From Thiocapsa bogorovii (GTDB lineage: Bacteria > Pseudomonadota > Gammaproteobacteria > Chromatiales > Chromatiaceae), in NCBI RefSeq assembly GCF_021228795.1, contig NZ_CP089309.1, forward strand, positions 4,833,501 through 4,897,500: a stretch of DNA of 64,000 nucleotides, given 5' to 3'. Each line of letters opens with the position of its first letter. Positions within the stretch are counted from its first letter, which is position 1. Shown one piece after another: positions 57,407-64,000 of this stretch. Under the pieces are notes generated by a model, which was not told the origin of the DNA, did not search any database, and worked only from the letters and a program-made list of their open reading frames with translations. A program made the translations under genes and the position numbers.

Positions 57407-58216
57407 ATGAGCAACGATACACAGCTTCCGCTCTCGACGGCAGATCGCCCGACCCTCTGTTCCGCTTCCGATCCCATCCGCGCGGAACTGCAGCGTTATG
57501 ACGCGCATCTGCGTGACGTGCATGGCCTGGCACCCGGGACCCGAAGAACTTACTTACGGATCGCGGGTCGGTTGCTGCGTCAACATTTTGATGGCGATCA
57601 TGTCGATATCGCCACGCTCCAACCGTCCGACATCCGCCGGTTTCTTGCCTGCGAATTGAGCGCGCATCGCACCTCCGCTCACGCGCGCAGCGTGACCAGC
57701 GGGCTGCGCCGCTATCTGCGCTATCGCAGCACGCAGGGAGATGCGGTTGAGCCCTTGACCGCCGTCATCGCCTCCCCGGCGCACTGGACACTGGCGCCCT
57801 TGCCGAAGGCGCTCTCGCGCGAGGAGGCCGCACGCCTGCTCGACGCCTGCCAAGCGGTCCAGCGCTGGCCGAAACGCGGGTATGCCATGGCACGCTGCGC
57901 GCTGGACCTGGGACTGCGGGCGGGAGAGATCGCCCATTTGATGATCGGCGACATCGATTGGCAGGCCGGGACGGTCACGCTGCGGGCCACCAAGTCGCGA
58001 CGGCAGGATGTATTGCCTTTGCCGGTCGAAACCGGAGAGGCACTGGCCGACTATCTGATGCATGAGCGCCCCGGGAGCGCCGGTGCGGCGGTCTTTGTCA
58101 GGGCACTCAAAGTTCGCCGCCCGCCGCGACATCTCGGCCTTGCATATCCTCGAGCAAGCCCTCGGAGTTCCCTCCAAGCGCAGCGAGCGTCCCATGCTCG
58201 GGTTCCTGACCCATGA
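57407..58216 (+). pseudogene. Tyrosine recombinase, first gene of the element, 3' end lost
   Basis: The frame starts MSNDTQLPLSTADRP with a core-binding domain (YDAHLRDVHGLAPGTRRTYLRIAGRLLRQHF) and the start of a catalytic domain (ALSREEAARLLDACQ, DLGLRAGEIAHLMIGDIDW, the first catalytic Arg). Similarity ends near 58105; the rest of the frame is out-of-frame translation of the second recombinase. The HxxR, His and Tyr of the active site are missing, so it is inactive. Confidence 0.8.
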
Positions 58217-58826
58217 GGAGATGTTGGCCGTGATCGGCGAGCCGGGGAGCACCTGGACCGCGCAGCGCGACCACCTGCTGTGGACTCTGCTCTACAATAC
58301 CGGGACACGGGTCTCGGAGATGATCGGCGTGCGCGTCGCCGATGTGGTCTTGGAGGCTTCACCCTATGTCCACTTGCATGGAAAGGGCCGTAAGCACCGT
58401 GCCGTCCCGCTCTGGCGCTCCACGGTCGGCGAGATTCGTGATTGGCTGCGGCACAACCCGTCACTGGTCAACGACGCGCCGCTGCTGCCGAATCGCGACG
58501 GGCATCCGATGACGCGCAACAACGTCAATCAACGCCTCAAGATCGCGGTCGCTCGCGCCGCACGGGTCTATCCCTCCCTCGCCGAGCGTCACGTCTCCCC
58601 GCACTGTATTCGACATACGACCGCGATGGCGATGCTCCAATCCGGTGTCGCGTTCAATGTCATTGCCCTGTGGTTGGGGCACGAATCCACCGCGACCACG
58701 CACCAGTACGTCGAAGCCAACCTGGCCATGAAAGAGCAGGCGCTCGCGCGACTCCAGGAACCGGCCAACCTGCCCGCACGATACCGGCCGCCTGACGAAC
58801 TGCGTCGGTTCCTCGAGGCGCTCTAA
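58062..58826 (+). pseudogene. Tyrosine recombinase, third-type gene of the element, 5' end lost
   Basis: From about 58110 the frame matches a recombinase: RPMLGFLTHEEMLAVIG, then YNTGTRVSEMIG (Arg I), PHCIRHTTAM (HxxR), LGHES and THQYVE (Tyr). All catalytic residues are present, but the N-terminal core-binding domain is truncated, and the first about 16 codons are translation of the other gene in a different frame. It ends with RYRPPDELRRFLEAL, the normal terminus of this group. Confidence 0.8.
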
Positions 58827-58828
58827 AT

Positions 58829-58894
58829 TATGTGAAGCTCTTGTCGGCTCTGGGCCAGACCTACGCCAGAGCCGGCGCTTGCTCTTCACATAAT
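58829..58894. repeat. Imperfect 66-bp hairpin at the right edge of the element
   Basis: AAATTATGTGAAG and CTTCACATAATTT are outer arms; GGCTCTGG and CCAGAGCC are inner arms. A further CTTCACATAG at 58902 extends the series of motifs. Position directly after the recombinase stop fits a recombination end. Confidence 0.7.
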
Positions 58895-58919
58895 TTGGAC
58901 CTTCACATAGATCCTGAAC

Positions 58920-59393
58920 TTAGGCGTCGAGATCAAGCGCGCGGTCCGATCCGAACACCGCCCCGGGCAATGCGGCTTGCGTGTGCACGATGACGTTGCA
59001 TGCCATCTCGACCAAGGCATTGACGATCGCATGCTCGGTTTCGCCCGCGCGACGAAAGTCGGTGCGGATCCCGACGATCGTCGCCTCCGCTACCTTGGTC
59101 GCGAAGAAGTAGCCGATCTCCCACGCGGTCCCGTCGTCGACCTGGGTGCCGTCGAGCAATGCGATCAGCACATCGGCACGGTCGAGCCCGCCCTTGCAGC
59201 GCCCGAAGATCTCCGCACGTGCCTCGGACCCCGAGGCGGCGATCTCCTCGGGCGTGATCAGTTCATAGGGCCAAATGATCTCCACCGCCTCGCCCCGTTG
59301 TGACGCCTGCTCAAGCAGGAGACCTTTGGTCTTGCGGTGCCAGTCGCGTTCGGCTTCGGTGAAGAGCGGTCCTGCCAGGTAGATGACGCGCAT
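58920..59393 (-). CDS. Nucleoside 2-deoxyribosyltransferase-like protein
   Basis: A 157-residue protein of the nucleoside 2-deoxyribosyltransferase family. VIYLAGPLFTEAERDWHRK is the N-terminal motif, DVLIALLDGTQVDDGTAWEIGYFFA carries the catalytic Glu and substrate Asp. Such enzymes swap bases on deoxynucleosides, but related folds act in nucleotide-based immunity and capsule pathways. It lies downstream of umuC on the same strand, 50 bp away, in an accessory region. Confidence 0.85.
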   Translation of the reverse strand: MRVIYLAGPLFTEAERDWHRKTKGLLLEQASQRGEAVEIIWPYELITPEEIAASGSEARAEIFGRCKGGLDRADVLIALLDGTQVDDGTAWEIGYFFATKVAEATIVGIRTDFRRAGETEHAIVNALVEMACNVIVHTQAALPGAVFGSDRALDLDA

Positions 59394-59441
59394 GATCGTC
59401 CCTCGAGTATCCCGTGAGTCGTTTCGGACACAGCGTCGGGC

Positions 59442-60209
59442 TTACCCCGCACGCACCGTCGCCAATCCCGCCCAGCGGGTCGTCGAGACCCCGGAGCCGC
59501 GCTCCGAGCGGCGTCGCCAGCCGGACCTGGACAGCTGACCCGCGAACCGCAGGGTCTCGCGCCCGTACTTGCGATTGATCGCATCCAGCACTGCAATACG
59601 GCGCCGCGCGCGCTCGTCCTCGCCGACCTCGGCGAAGAGATCCGTCGGCGCCTGCTCCGCCGGGACCACATCCGGCAACAGCACCCCGGCCTTGCGGTAG
59701 GCATCGCCGGCACGAAACAGCCGCTCGACCCCGCGCGTCGCGGACCGCACCAGCGCCGTGCTGTCCTGCGTCGGCACGGGGAAACCCACGGTCAGGGCGT
59801 TCGCGTAGTAGGCCCGGCCCGTGTCGAAGGGGTTGGTCTTCTCGAACACCGTCAGCGTCGGGGCGGCGAGCCCCTGCGCCCGCAGCTTCTCCCCGGCTCG
59901 GCTCGCGACGGCCGTGACCGCCGGCCGCAGCTCGGCCGGCGCGGTCACCGCCGCCCCGAAGCTGCGCGAGACCATGACCTGCCGACGCGGCGGCGCCTCC
60001 TCCTCCAGCGCCAGACAGGCTTGCCCGCGCAGCTCCCGAGCGATGCGCTCCACCACCATGCCGAAAGACGCGCGCAACCGCTGCGGGTGCGCCTCGCGCA
60101 ACGCCAGCGCATCGGCGATGCCGATCGCGCGCAGGCGTGCCCCCGAGCGACCCGCGATGCCCCACTCGCAGGAGGCATAGAAGTTGTTGCAGTCGACCAG
60201 GGCGAACAT
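59442..60209 (-). pseudogene. umuC: UmuC (DNA polymerase V) with an internal deletion
   Basis: The frame starts MFALVDCNNFYASCE, the UmuC N-terminus, but continues directly into GIAGRSGARLRAIGIADALALRE, which in full-length UmuC lies about 180 residues later. About 160 residues of palm and fingers, including the catalytic acidic residues, are therefore missing, while the frame is kept. The little-finger part (ASRSFG-like VSRSFGAAVTAPAEL) and C-terminus remain. The product of 255 residues cannot be a polymerase. It is preceded by umuD. Confidence 0.85.
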
Positions 60210-60236
60210 GACGGGTGTTCCTGCGCCGATCCGCGC

Positions 60237-60646
60237 TCAGAACGAAGGCACGACATGGGCCAAACGACCAACCCCATCTCGCCCTGAATCTCCAGCGGCG
60301 CATAGTCCGGGTGCTCCGGCACCAGCCAGACCCGCTCACCCTCGATCTTCAGGCGCTTCAGGGTCAGCTCGCCGTCGACGGCCGCTACCACGATCGACCC
60401 GGATTTGGCCTCGCGCGAGCGGTCCACCACCAGCAGATCGCCGTCGCGGATCCCCGCCCCGGTCATGGAATCCCCCTGCACCCGCAGGAAGAAGGTTGCG
60501 GCCGGATGCCGGATCAACTGCTCGTTCAGATCGATGGTGCCTTCCAGATCGTCGTCGGCCGGGGAGGGGAAGCCGGCCGGAACACGCGCGCCGAAGAGCG
60601 GGAGCGGGCAGGGGAGCGGAGCGAGCGTGCAAGCGTGCACGATCAT
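60237..60646 (-). pseudogene. umuD: UmuD-like SOS mutagenesis protease with a frameshift near its end
   Basis: The frame reads FGARVPAGFPSPADDDLEGTIDLN, with the Ala-Gly self-cleavage site, catalytic Ser in VQGDSMTGAGI and Lys in DGELTLKRLK. Near VVWPMSC the expected final strand (VWGVVTHVI) is lost. A one-base frame change restores AHVVPSF and a stop at 60237, 27 bp before umuC, as expected for the operon. In the unshifted frame the ORF runs on to 59945 across umuC. Either a real frameshift or a sequence error. Confidence 0.75.
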
Positions 60647-60732
60647 CCGTTTGCCGGGCGCACCGGATGGACCTGCGCTGCACTCACGGCGCCGGCGGAA
60701 ACCTCGAATCGGGACATGGCGGATGACCGGAG

Positions 60733-60748
60733 CTGTATAAATATCTAG
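60733..60748. promoter_or_regulatory. LexA-box-like site upstream of umuDC
   Basis: CTGTATAAATATCTAG has the gammaproteobacterial CTGT-N8-ACAG layout, with the second half changed to CTAG. It lies about 85 bp upstream of the umuD start, fitting SOS control. Confidence 0.5.
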
Positions 60749-61000
60749 TCATGATACCGCATGCGGGGGCGTTCGGCCCCAGCCCAGACGGCCGGGCTCC
60801 AAGGGCCGCGATGCAGGTGACCTTGACGAGAGGTGATCCGACCCGCGACCGCGTCCAAGAGCGACGCGATCTCGCCCTGAACGATGGTGCACAACAGCGC
60901 GAAGCAATGGATCGGGGTGCCCGGAAAGGTCTCGGTGAGGTGGGGCAAGACGCCTGATTCGCCGCGTTTGCTTGTGACTCCGCGCTACTCCATGCCATGA

Positions 61001-61016
61001 TTGCAAAAGCGTGCAA
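61001..61016. promoter_or_regulatory. Possible operator of the parDE pair
   Basis: TTGCA and TGCAA half sites separated by 6 bp, 22 bp before the antitoxin ATG. ParD antitoxins autorepress through such repeats. Confidence 0.4.
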
Positions 61017-61038
61017 CGCAAACACATGAGGTTCCCGC

Positions 61039-61299
61039 ATGGCCGGAAGCACCATCACCGTCCGCACCGACCCGGAAGTCGTCGCGCAAATCGGCTTCCT
61101 CGCGCAGGCCATGGATCGGTCCCGCAACTGGGTGATCGAGGAGGCGCTCAAGCAGTACATCCAGGCCCAGTCATGGCAGCTCGAGGGAATCAAACAGGCG
61201 CAAGCCTCGATTGATCGCGGGGAAGGCATCCCGTTCGACGCGGTGATGGAGGAAATGGACGCGCTGATCGAGCAGACAGCGCGCGCACGCAACGCGTGA
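61039..61299 (+). CDS. ParD-like ribbon-helix-helix antitoxin
   Basis: An 86-residue antitoxin beginning MAGSTITVRTDPEVVAQIG, a ribbon-helix-helix, followed by AMDRSRNWVIEEALKQYIQ and an acidic C-terminal tail that would cover the toxin. The stop overlaps the toxin GTG. TA modules of this kind stabilise plasmids or genome regions; here it flanks the damaged umuDC and the recombinase element. Confidence 0.88.
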   Translation: MAGSTITVRTDPEVVAQIGFLAQAMDRSRNWVIEEALKQYIQAQSWQLEGIKQAQASIDRGEGIPFDAVMEEMDALIEQTARARNA

Positions 61300-61586
61300 G
61301 GATCGTCTTCTCGCCGCAGGCGCGCGACGATCTTCGGGAGAGTTTTCTCTACATCGCAGGCGACAACCCGGACGCAGCGCGCGCACTTCTGAAACGTCTT
61401 CGCAGCCGCATCACCGACCTCGAGGACGCCCCGCACATCGGCAGGCCCGGCCGCGTCCCCGGTACGCGCGAGCTGGCTATCCACGGAACCGCCTACATCG
61501 CTCCCTACCAGGTCAGCGCCGATCAGCTGCAAATCCTGCGTGTCTATCACGGCGCCCGGCAGTGGCCGGATCACTTCGAGGAGTGA
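61296..61586 (+). CDS. ParE/RelE-family toxin
   Basis: A 96-residue toxin with GTG start, overlapping the antitoxin stop by 4 bp. VFSPQARDDLRESFLYIAGDNPDAARALLKRL and the end segment LQILRVYHGARQWPDHFEE are typical of ParE, which poisons DNA gyrase in studied cases. Basic residues near the C-terminus (RVYHGARQ) match the toxin pocket of RelE/ParE folds. Confidence 0.9.
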   Translation: MRIVFSPQARDDLRESFLYIAGDNPDAARALLKRLRSRITDLEDAPHIGRPGRVPGTRELAIHGTAYIAPYQVSADQLQILRVYHGARQWPDHFEE

Positions 61587-61627
61587 CCCCGAGATCACAT
61601 CCGCGTCATCGGCGGAGAGTCCGTTGC

Positions 61628-62281
61628 CTACCCCGCGCGACTGGCCGCTACCATGGCCTCGATCTGTCCCGCCAGCGCGCCGTCGAGACCCAGCGCAGAG
61701 GCAAGCGCATCCAGGTAGATCCGCTCCGGGGGCGAGGGCGGGTCGACCATCAGCATTGATGCGGTATAGACCTCGGCCGCCTGCTCGGGGGTGGCCACCG
61801 TCGCCGCCAGCCCGGCGATGTCCAACGGGCGACCGTACTTCTCGAACAGGAACGCCTTGTCCTCGTCCGGCAGGGCGAGGTCATTGATCCGGTTGAGGAT
61901 GGTCTGGCTCTCCTGGACATCGATCCGACCGTCGGCCTTGGCTGCCGCGATCATGGCGCGCGCCAGCAGCACACCGAGCGCCGTGTCGCCTTGCGGATCA
62001 CCTGGCGCCGGCAGGAAGGCGCTCCCGCGCGGAGGCGGCTCGATCGCCGTCGGGGCGCCCGGCTGCTGGCCCTGTTGATAGGTCTGCCACGCCTTGTACG
62101 CCAACCCGCCGACCAGGGCCACCCCGCCCAGCTTGACCGCGGAGCCGGCGAGCTTGCGGGCCTTCTTGCCCTTCTTCCCGCTCAGCAGCCCGGCCAGCGT
62201 CCCGCCGGCGAGACCGCCGGCCAGACCACCCGCCACACCGCTGCCGACCAGCTCATCGAGCAAACGCTTTGCGTCGATCAT
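61628..62281 (-). CDS. DUF533 / TerB-like protein
   Basis: A 217-residue protein. MIDAKRLLDELVGSGVAGGLAGGLAGGTLAGLL is a Gly-rich N-terminus, KKGKKARKLAGSAVKLGGVALVGGLAYKAWQTYQ is a basic stretch and hydrophobic segment, and from about residue 105 it has a TerB-like helical domain (LLARAMIAAAKADGRIDVQESQTI). DUF533 proteins are of unknown function and usually membrane-associated. The start is chosen over upstream in-frame codons because it fits the family. Confidence 0.88.
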   Translation of the reverse strand: MIDAKRLLDELVGSGVAGGLAGGLAGGTLAGLLSGKKGKKARKLAGSAVKLGGVALVGGLAYKAWQTYQQGQQPGAPTAIEPPPRGSAFLPAPGDPQGDTALGVLLARAMIAAAKADGRIDVQESQTILNRINDLALPDEDKAFLFEKYGRPLDIAGLAATVATPEQAAEVYTASMLMVDPPSPPERIYLDALASALGLDGALAGQIEAMVAASRAG

Positions 62282-62312
62282 GCCGGGGTCCTCGCCTTTC
62301 GTTCCGATTCGC

Positions 62313-62594
62313 TCATGGGCACTTGCCCGCCGGCTCGCTCTCGATTTCCTCGACACGCTCGCCTTCCGTGTCCACGGAGGCGCAGGCGCCGACATCGAGC
62401 GGACCGTCGTCGGTGTCGATTGCGGTCGCGGCGGTGGCCGTAAAGGTCCGTCCGCCGATGACCCAATCACCGACAGTGTCGTCTGCGGGTCGGCTCTCGA
62501 CGGTGCCGTAGAAGTCGTCGCCGGCCACGGCGCCGAGCGAAACGGCGAGGGCGCAGCAGGCCAGGGTCATGGCCGGGATACGTGGATTCGTCAT
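62313..62594 (-). CDS. Small exported protein (DUF5666-like)
   Basis: A 93-residue protein with signal peptide (MTNPRIPAMTLACCALAVSLGAVAG) and mature part DDFYGTVESRPADDTVGDWVIGGRTFTATAATAID. This short beta-strand pattern resembles DUF5666 repeats, often found in periplasmic proteins of unknown role. It lies 31 bp upstream of the DUF533 gene on the same strand and may be cotranscribed. Confidence 0.7.
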   Translation of the reverse strand: MTNPRIPAMTLACCALAVSLGAVAGDDFYGTVESRPADDTVGDWVIGGRTFTATAATAIDTDDGPLDVGACASVDTEGERVEEIESEPAGKCP

Positions 62595-62812
62595 CGGGTG
62601 TCTCTTCGGTTGAATCGGGTTCGGGGGCAAGATAGCCGATGCGCGCTGACGAAAAGCTGACGATGATGCTCGCCTGATCGCTGCCCGCCTGCTCGGCATC
62701 GCTCTTCGATGTCTTGTCGAGCGATCGGTTCAACAAGCCCGCCCCCGCTGCGCTGCCCCGACGCACGCGCCGGTGTCTCCCAACGGCATCCGCCGGTCAA
62801 AGGCCTACCACT

Positions 62813-63787
62813 TCAAGTCTTCACGACAACATGATTCGCCGGCCGCCGAAAGGAGCGCGGCATCAATGGCCCACGACCGAAGCGCACCAGGAGATCCGGG
62901 CGCCCCGGGCCGAGCCCGATCGCGGCGAGCAATTCGGACCGCAGCTCAGTCACCTCGAGCGGCTGGTTTAGATGTGCCGTGCGCACCCCCAGGACCGTCG
63001 CCTGCAAGGCAAAGCGCTCGAAGGCACGGCCGGCCTCGATCCAGTGCGCCGGTTCGTCGACCTCCGAGACGAACACCGCGAGTCCCGCGGAGCTGCGCAC
63101 CTGGCGCACCGCCTTCGCGTTCTCGGACTTGGCTGAAACGAGGCGCTCGAACAGCGCGCGTCCGAGCCACGGCGGCAGGCTCGGTTTGCCGGCGCAGGCC
63201 GCAAACAGCCCGTCCCCCGTTTCTTTCGCTTGCCGGGGATTGAACCGGACCCAGTCCTTCAACTCGCGAACGAACGCCGGATCGTTCAGTTGAACGCGGT
63301 TGCCCTCGACCACCAGTTCCAGCACGCGCTCCATCGGCGCACGATCGGTCAGCAGCACGACCCGCACACCCGTGCCGCTCCCGGCCGCCTCCAGGGCGCG
63401 AAGCTCCGCGCTCGAAAGCGCTCGGCCATCGTAGTTGCAGCGGGTCGACTGGCGGGTCGCGATGGCCTCGAACAGCGCCGAGCGCTCTACCGGCCCCGCG
63501 TCCAATGCCACCGCCAGCGAGCCGCCCGCATCGGCCCGGAACCGCGCTTCGCCCCGCAACCCCGATGCCGGCGCAGCCTGCAGCAGATTCTCTGCGGCAC
63601 AGCCCAAGCTGACAAAGAGATGGTGGTCGTCCGGATCCACGACCGGACAGCGCCGCCGCCGATCGGGCAGGATCTCGATCCGGTTCGGACCCAACCGGAA
63701 CAGCCAGCACTGGGTGTTGTGACTGGAGGGCGCCAGGATGGCGTGACTGACCAGCTCGAGCTGTCGCGCATCGGGGGAGTCGGTCAT
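62813..63787 (-). CDS. Nitroreductase-fold Acg-like FMN-binding protein
   Basis: A 324-residue protein related to the Acg/nitroreductase superfamily: SHAILAPSSHNTQCWLFRL is the FMN-binding N-terminal motif, with IATRQSTRCNYDGRALS and a mid region of two nitroreductase half-domains; FALQATVLGVRTAHLNQPLEV near the C-terminus is the second flavin-site element. Acg proteins are thought to sequester FMN or act in nitro-stress. It is monocistronic; 63788-64000 holds only its upstream region and nothing else I recognise. Confidence 0.82.
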   Translation of the reverse strand: MTDSPDARQLELVSHAILAPSSHNTQCWLFRLGPNRIEILPDRRRRCPVVDPDDHHLFVSLGCAAENLLQAAPASGLRGEARFRADAGGSLAVALDAGPVERSALFEAIATRQSTRCNYDGRALSSAELRALEAAGSGTGVRVVLLTDRAPMERVLELVVEGNRVQLNDPAFVRELKDWVRFNPRQAKETGDGLFAACAGKPSLPPWLGRALFERLVSAKSENAKAVRQVRSSAGLAVFVSEVDEPAHWIEAGRAFERFALQATVLGVRTAHLNQPLEVTELRSELLAAIGLGPGRPDLLVRFGRGPLMPRSFRRPANHVVVKT

Positions 63788-64000
63788 GGCCGAGTCCTCT
63801 TCTTAAGACGAAAGGTGTCAAGTTCGGGCGCCGACGTCATCGTGCGGGTACGCACGGCGCGTCGCTCACTGCGCCATGTGCGCCGGCGTCGAGACCTAAC
63901 CCGCGCCGGCGTCCGTAGGCGAGCGACATCTCGGCGCCGAAACCATCGCGGCCAACACCGGTAAGGGAACGGCTCTGCAATTCCGCTCCATGCTCACGCA

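Larger units (their letters stand above)
57226..58912 (+). mobile_element. Collapsed multi-recombinase (RIT-like) element
   Basis: A unit bounded by TTATGnnAAG-type inverted motifs: a 32-bp palindrome on the left and a 66-bp hairpin on the right. Between them lie an N-terminal and a C-terminal half of two different tyrosine recombinases. The C-terminal half matches the third recombinase of elements with three adjacent integrase genes. I infer that an internal deletion removed the middle; this cannot be proven from one sequence. Confidence 0.55.

Noticed and set aside
60215-60748. A 177-residue plus-strand gene across umuD
   Set aside because: Antisense of a recognisable umuD and its LexA-like site.

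Overview
The window is about 64 kb of GC-rich gammaproteobacterial chromosome. Gene content fits a Chromatiaceae-like autotroph: the order lepA-lepB-DUF4845-rnc-era-recO-pdxJ, a minor-pilin operon, and a carboxysome shell protein of the CsoS1D type. The genus is inference; no rRNA or other marker is present. I found no tRNA, rRNA or CRISPR array.

Layout. 1-1.7 kb: the 3' end of a group II intron, then a FitAB-like toxin-antitoxin pair. 2.0-5.9 kb (minus): a pilE-fimT-pilV-pilW-pilX operon without pilY1. 6.5-17.3 kb: a lipoprotein, an Rpn-family nuclease gene embedded in repeats, nei-type glycosylase, HPF-like ribosome factor, SDR proteins, mtgA, and a redox block (LysR, azoR, pirin, yqhD). 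17.7-24.3 kb: the lepA-to-pdxJ core operon. 24.4-29.8 kb: a degenerate GlgC paralogue, an endonuclease III relative, csoS1D, a methyltransferase, fluC/crcB, DUF190 and serS. 30-38 kb: a giant MscK-type channel, an outer-membrane barrel, a PilZ protein and several gene remnants. 38-42 kb: two exported alpha/beta hydrolases divergent from a CadC-like regulator with TPRs. 43-50 kb: aqpZ, a DUF900 lipoprotein, tsaD, thiO, ispH, fkpB and a ketopantoate-reductase-like gene. 50.9-53.4 kb: a SulP transporter with a universal stress protein. 53.6-55.3 kb: a three-helix membrane protein whose N-terminus resembles Pycsar effectors (PycTM) and whose C-terminus resembles a DUF3616-like beta-propeller. 56-61.6 kb: an accessory zone with an IS3-type orfA remnant, a collapsed multi-recombinase element, a deoxyribosyltransferase-like gene, damaged umuDC with a LexA-like site, and a ParDE pair. 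61.6-63.8 kb: DUF533, a small exported protein and a nitroreductase-like protein.

Two dispersed palindromic repeat families stand out. One is 81 bp, with 29-bp arms starting GTAGGGTG; it flanks the Rpn gene together with duplicated pieces of that gene's 3' end. The other is about 85 bp with ends TGAACCGCG...CGCGGTTCA. Members of both sit so exactly at gene ends that their first bases form the stop codons of neighbouring genes. The PycTM-propeller fusion is the best candidate for a little-described system: its predicted topology puts a sensor-like propeller in the periplasm and a Pycsar-type module in the membrane, with no cyclase beside it.
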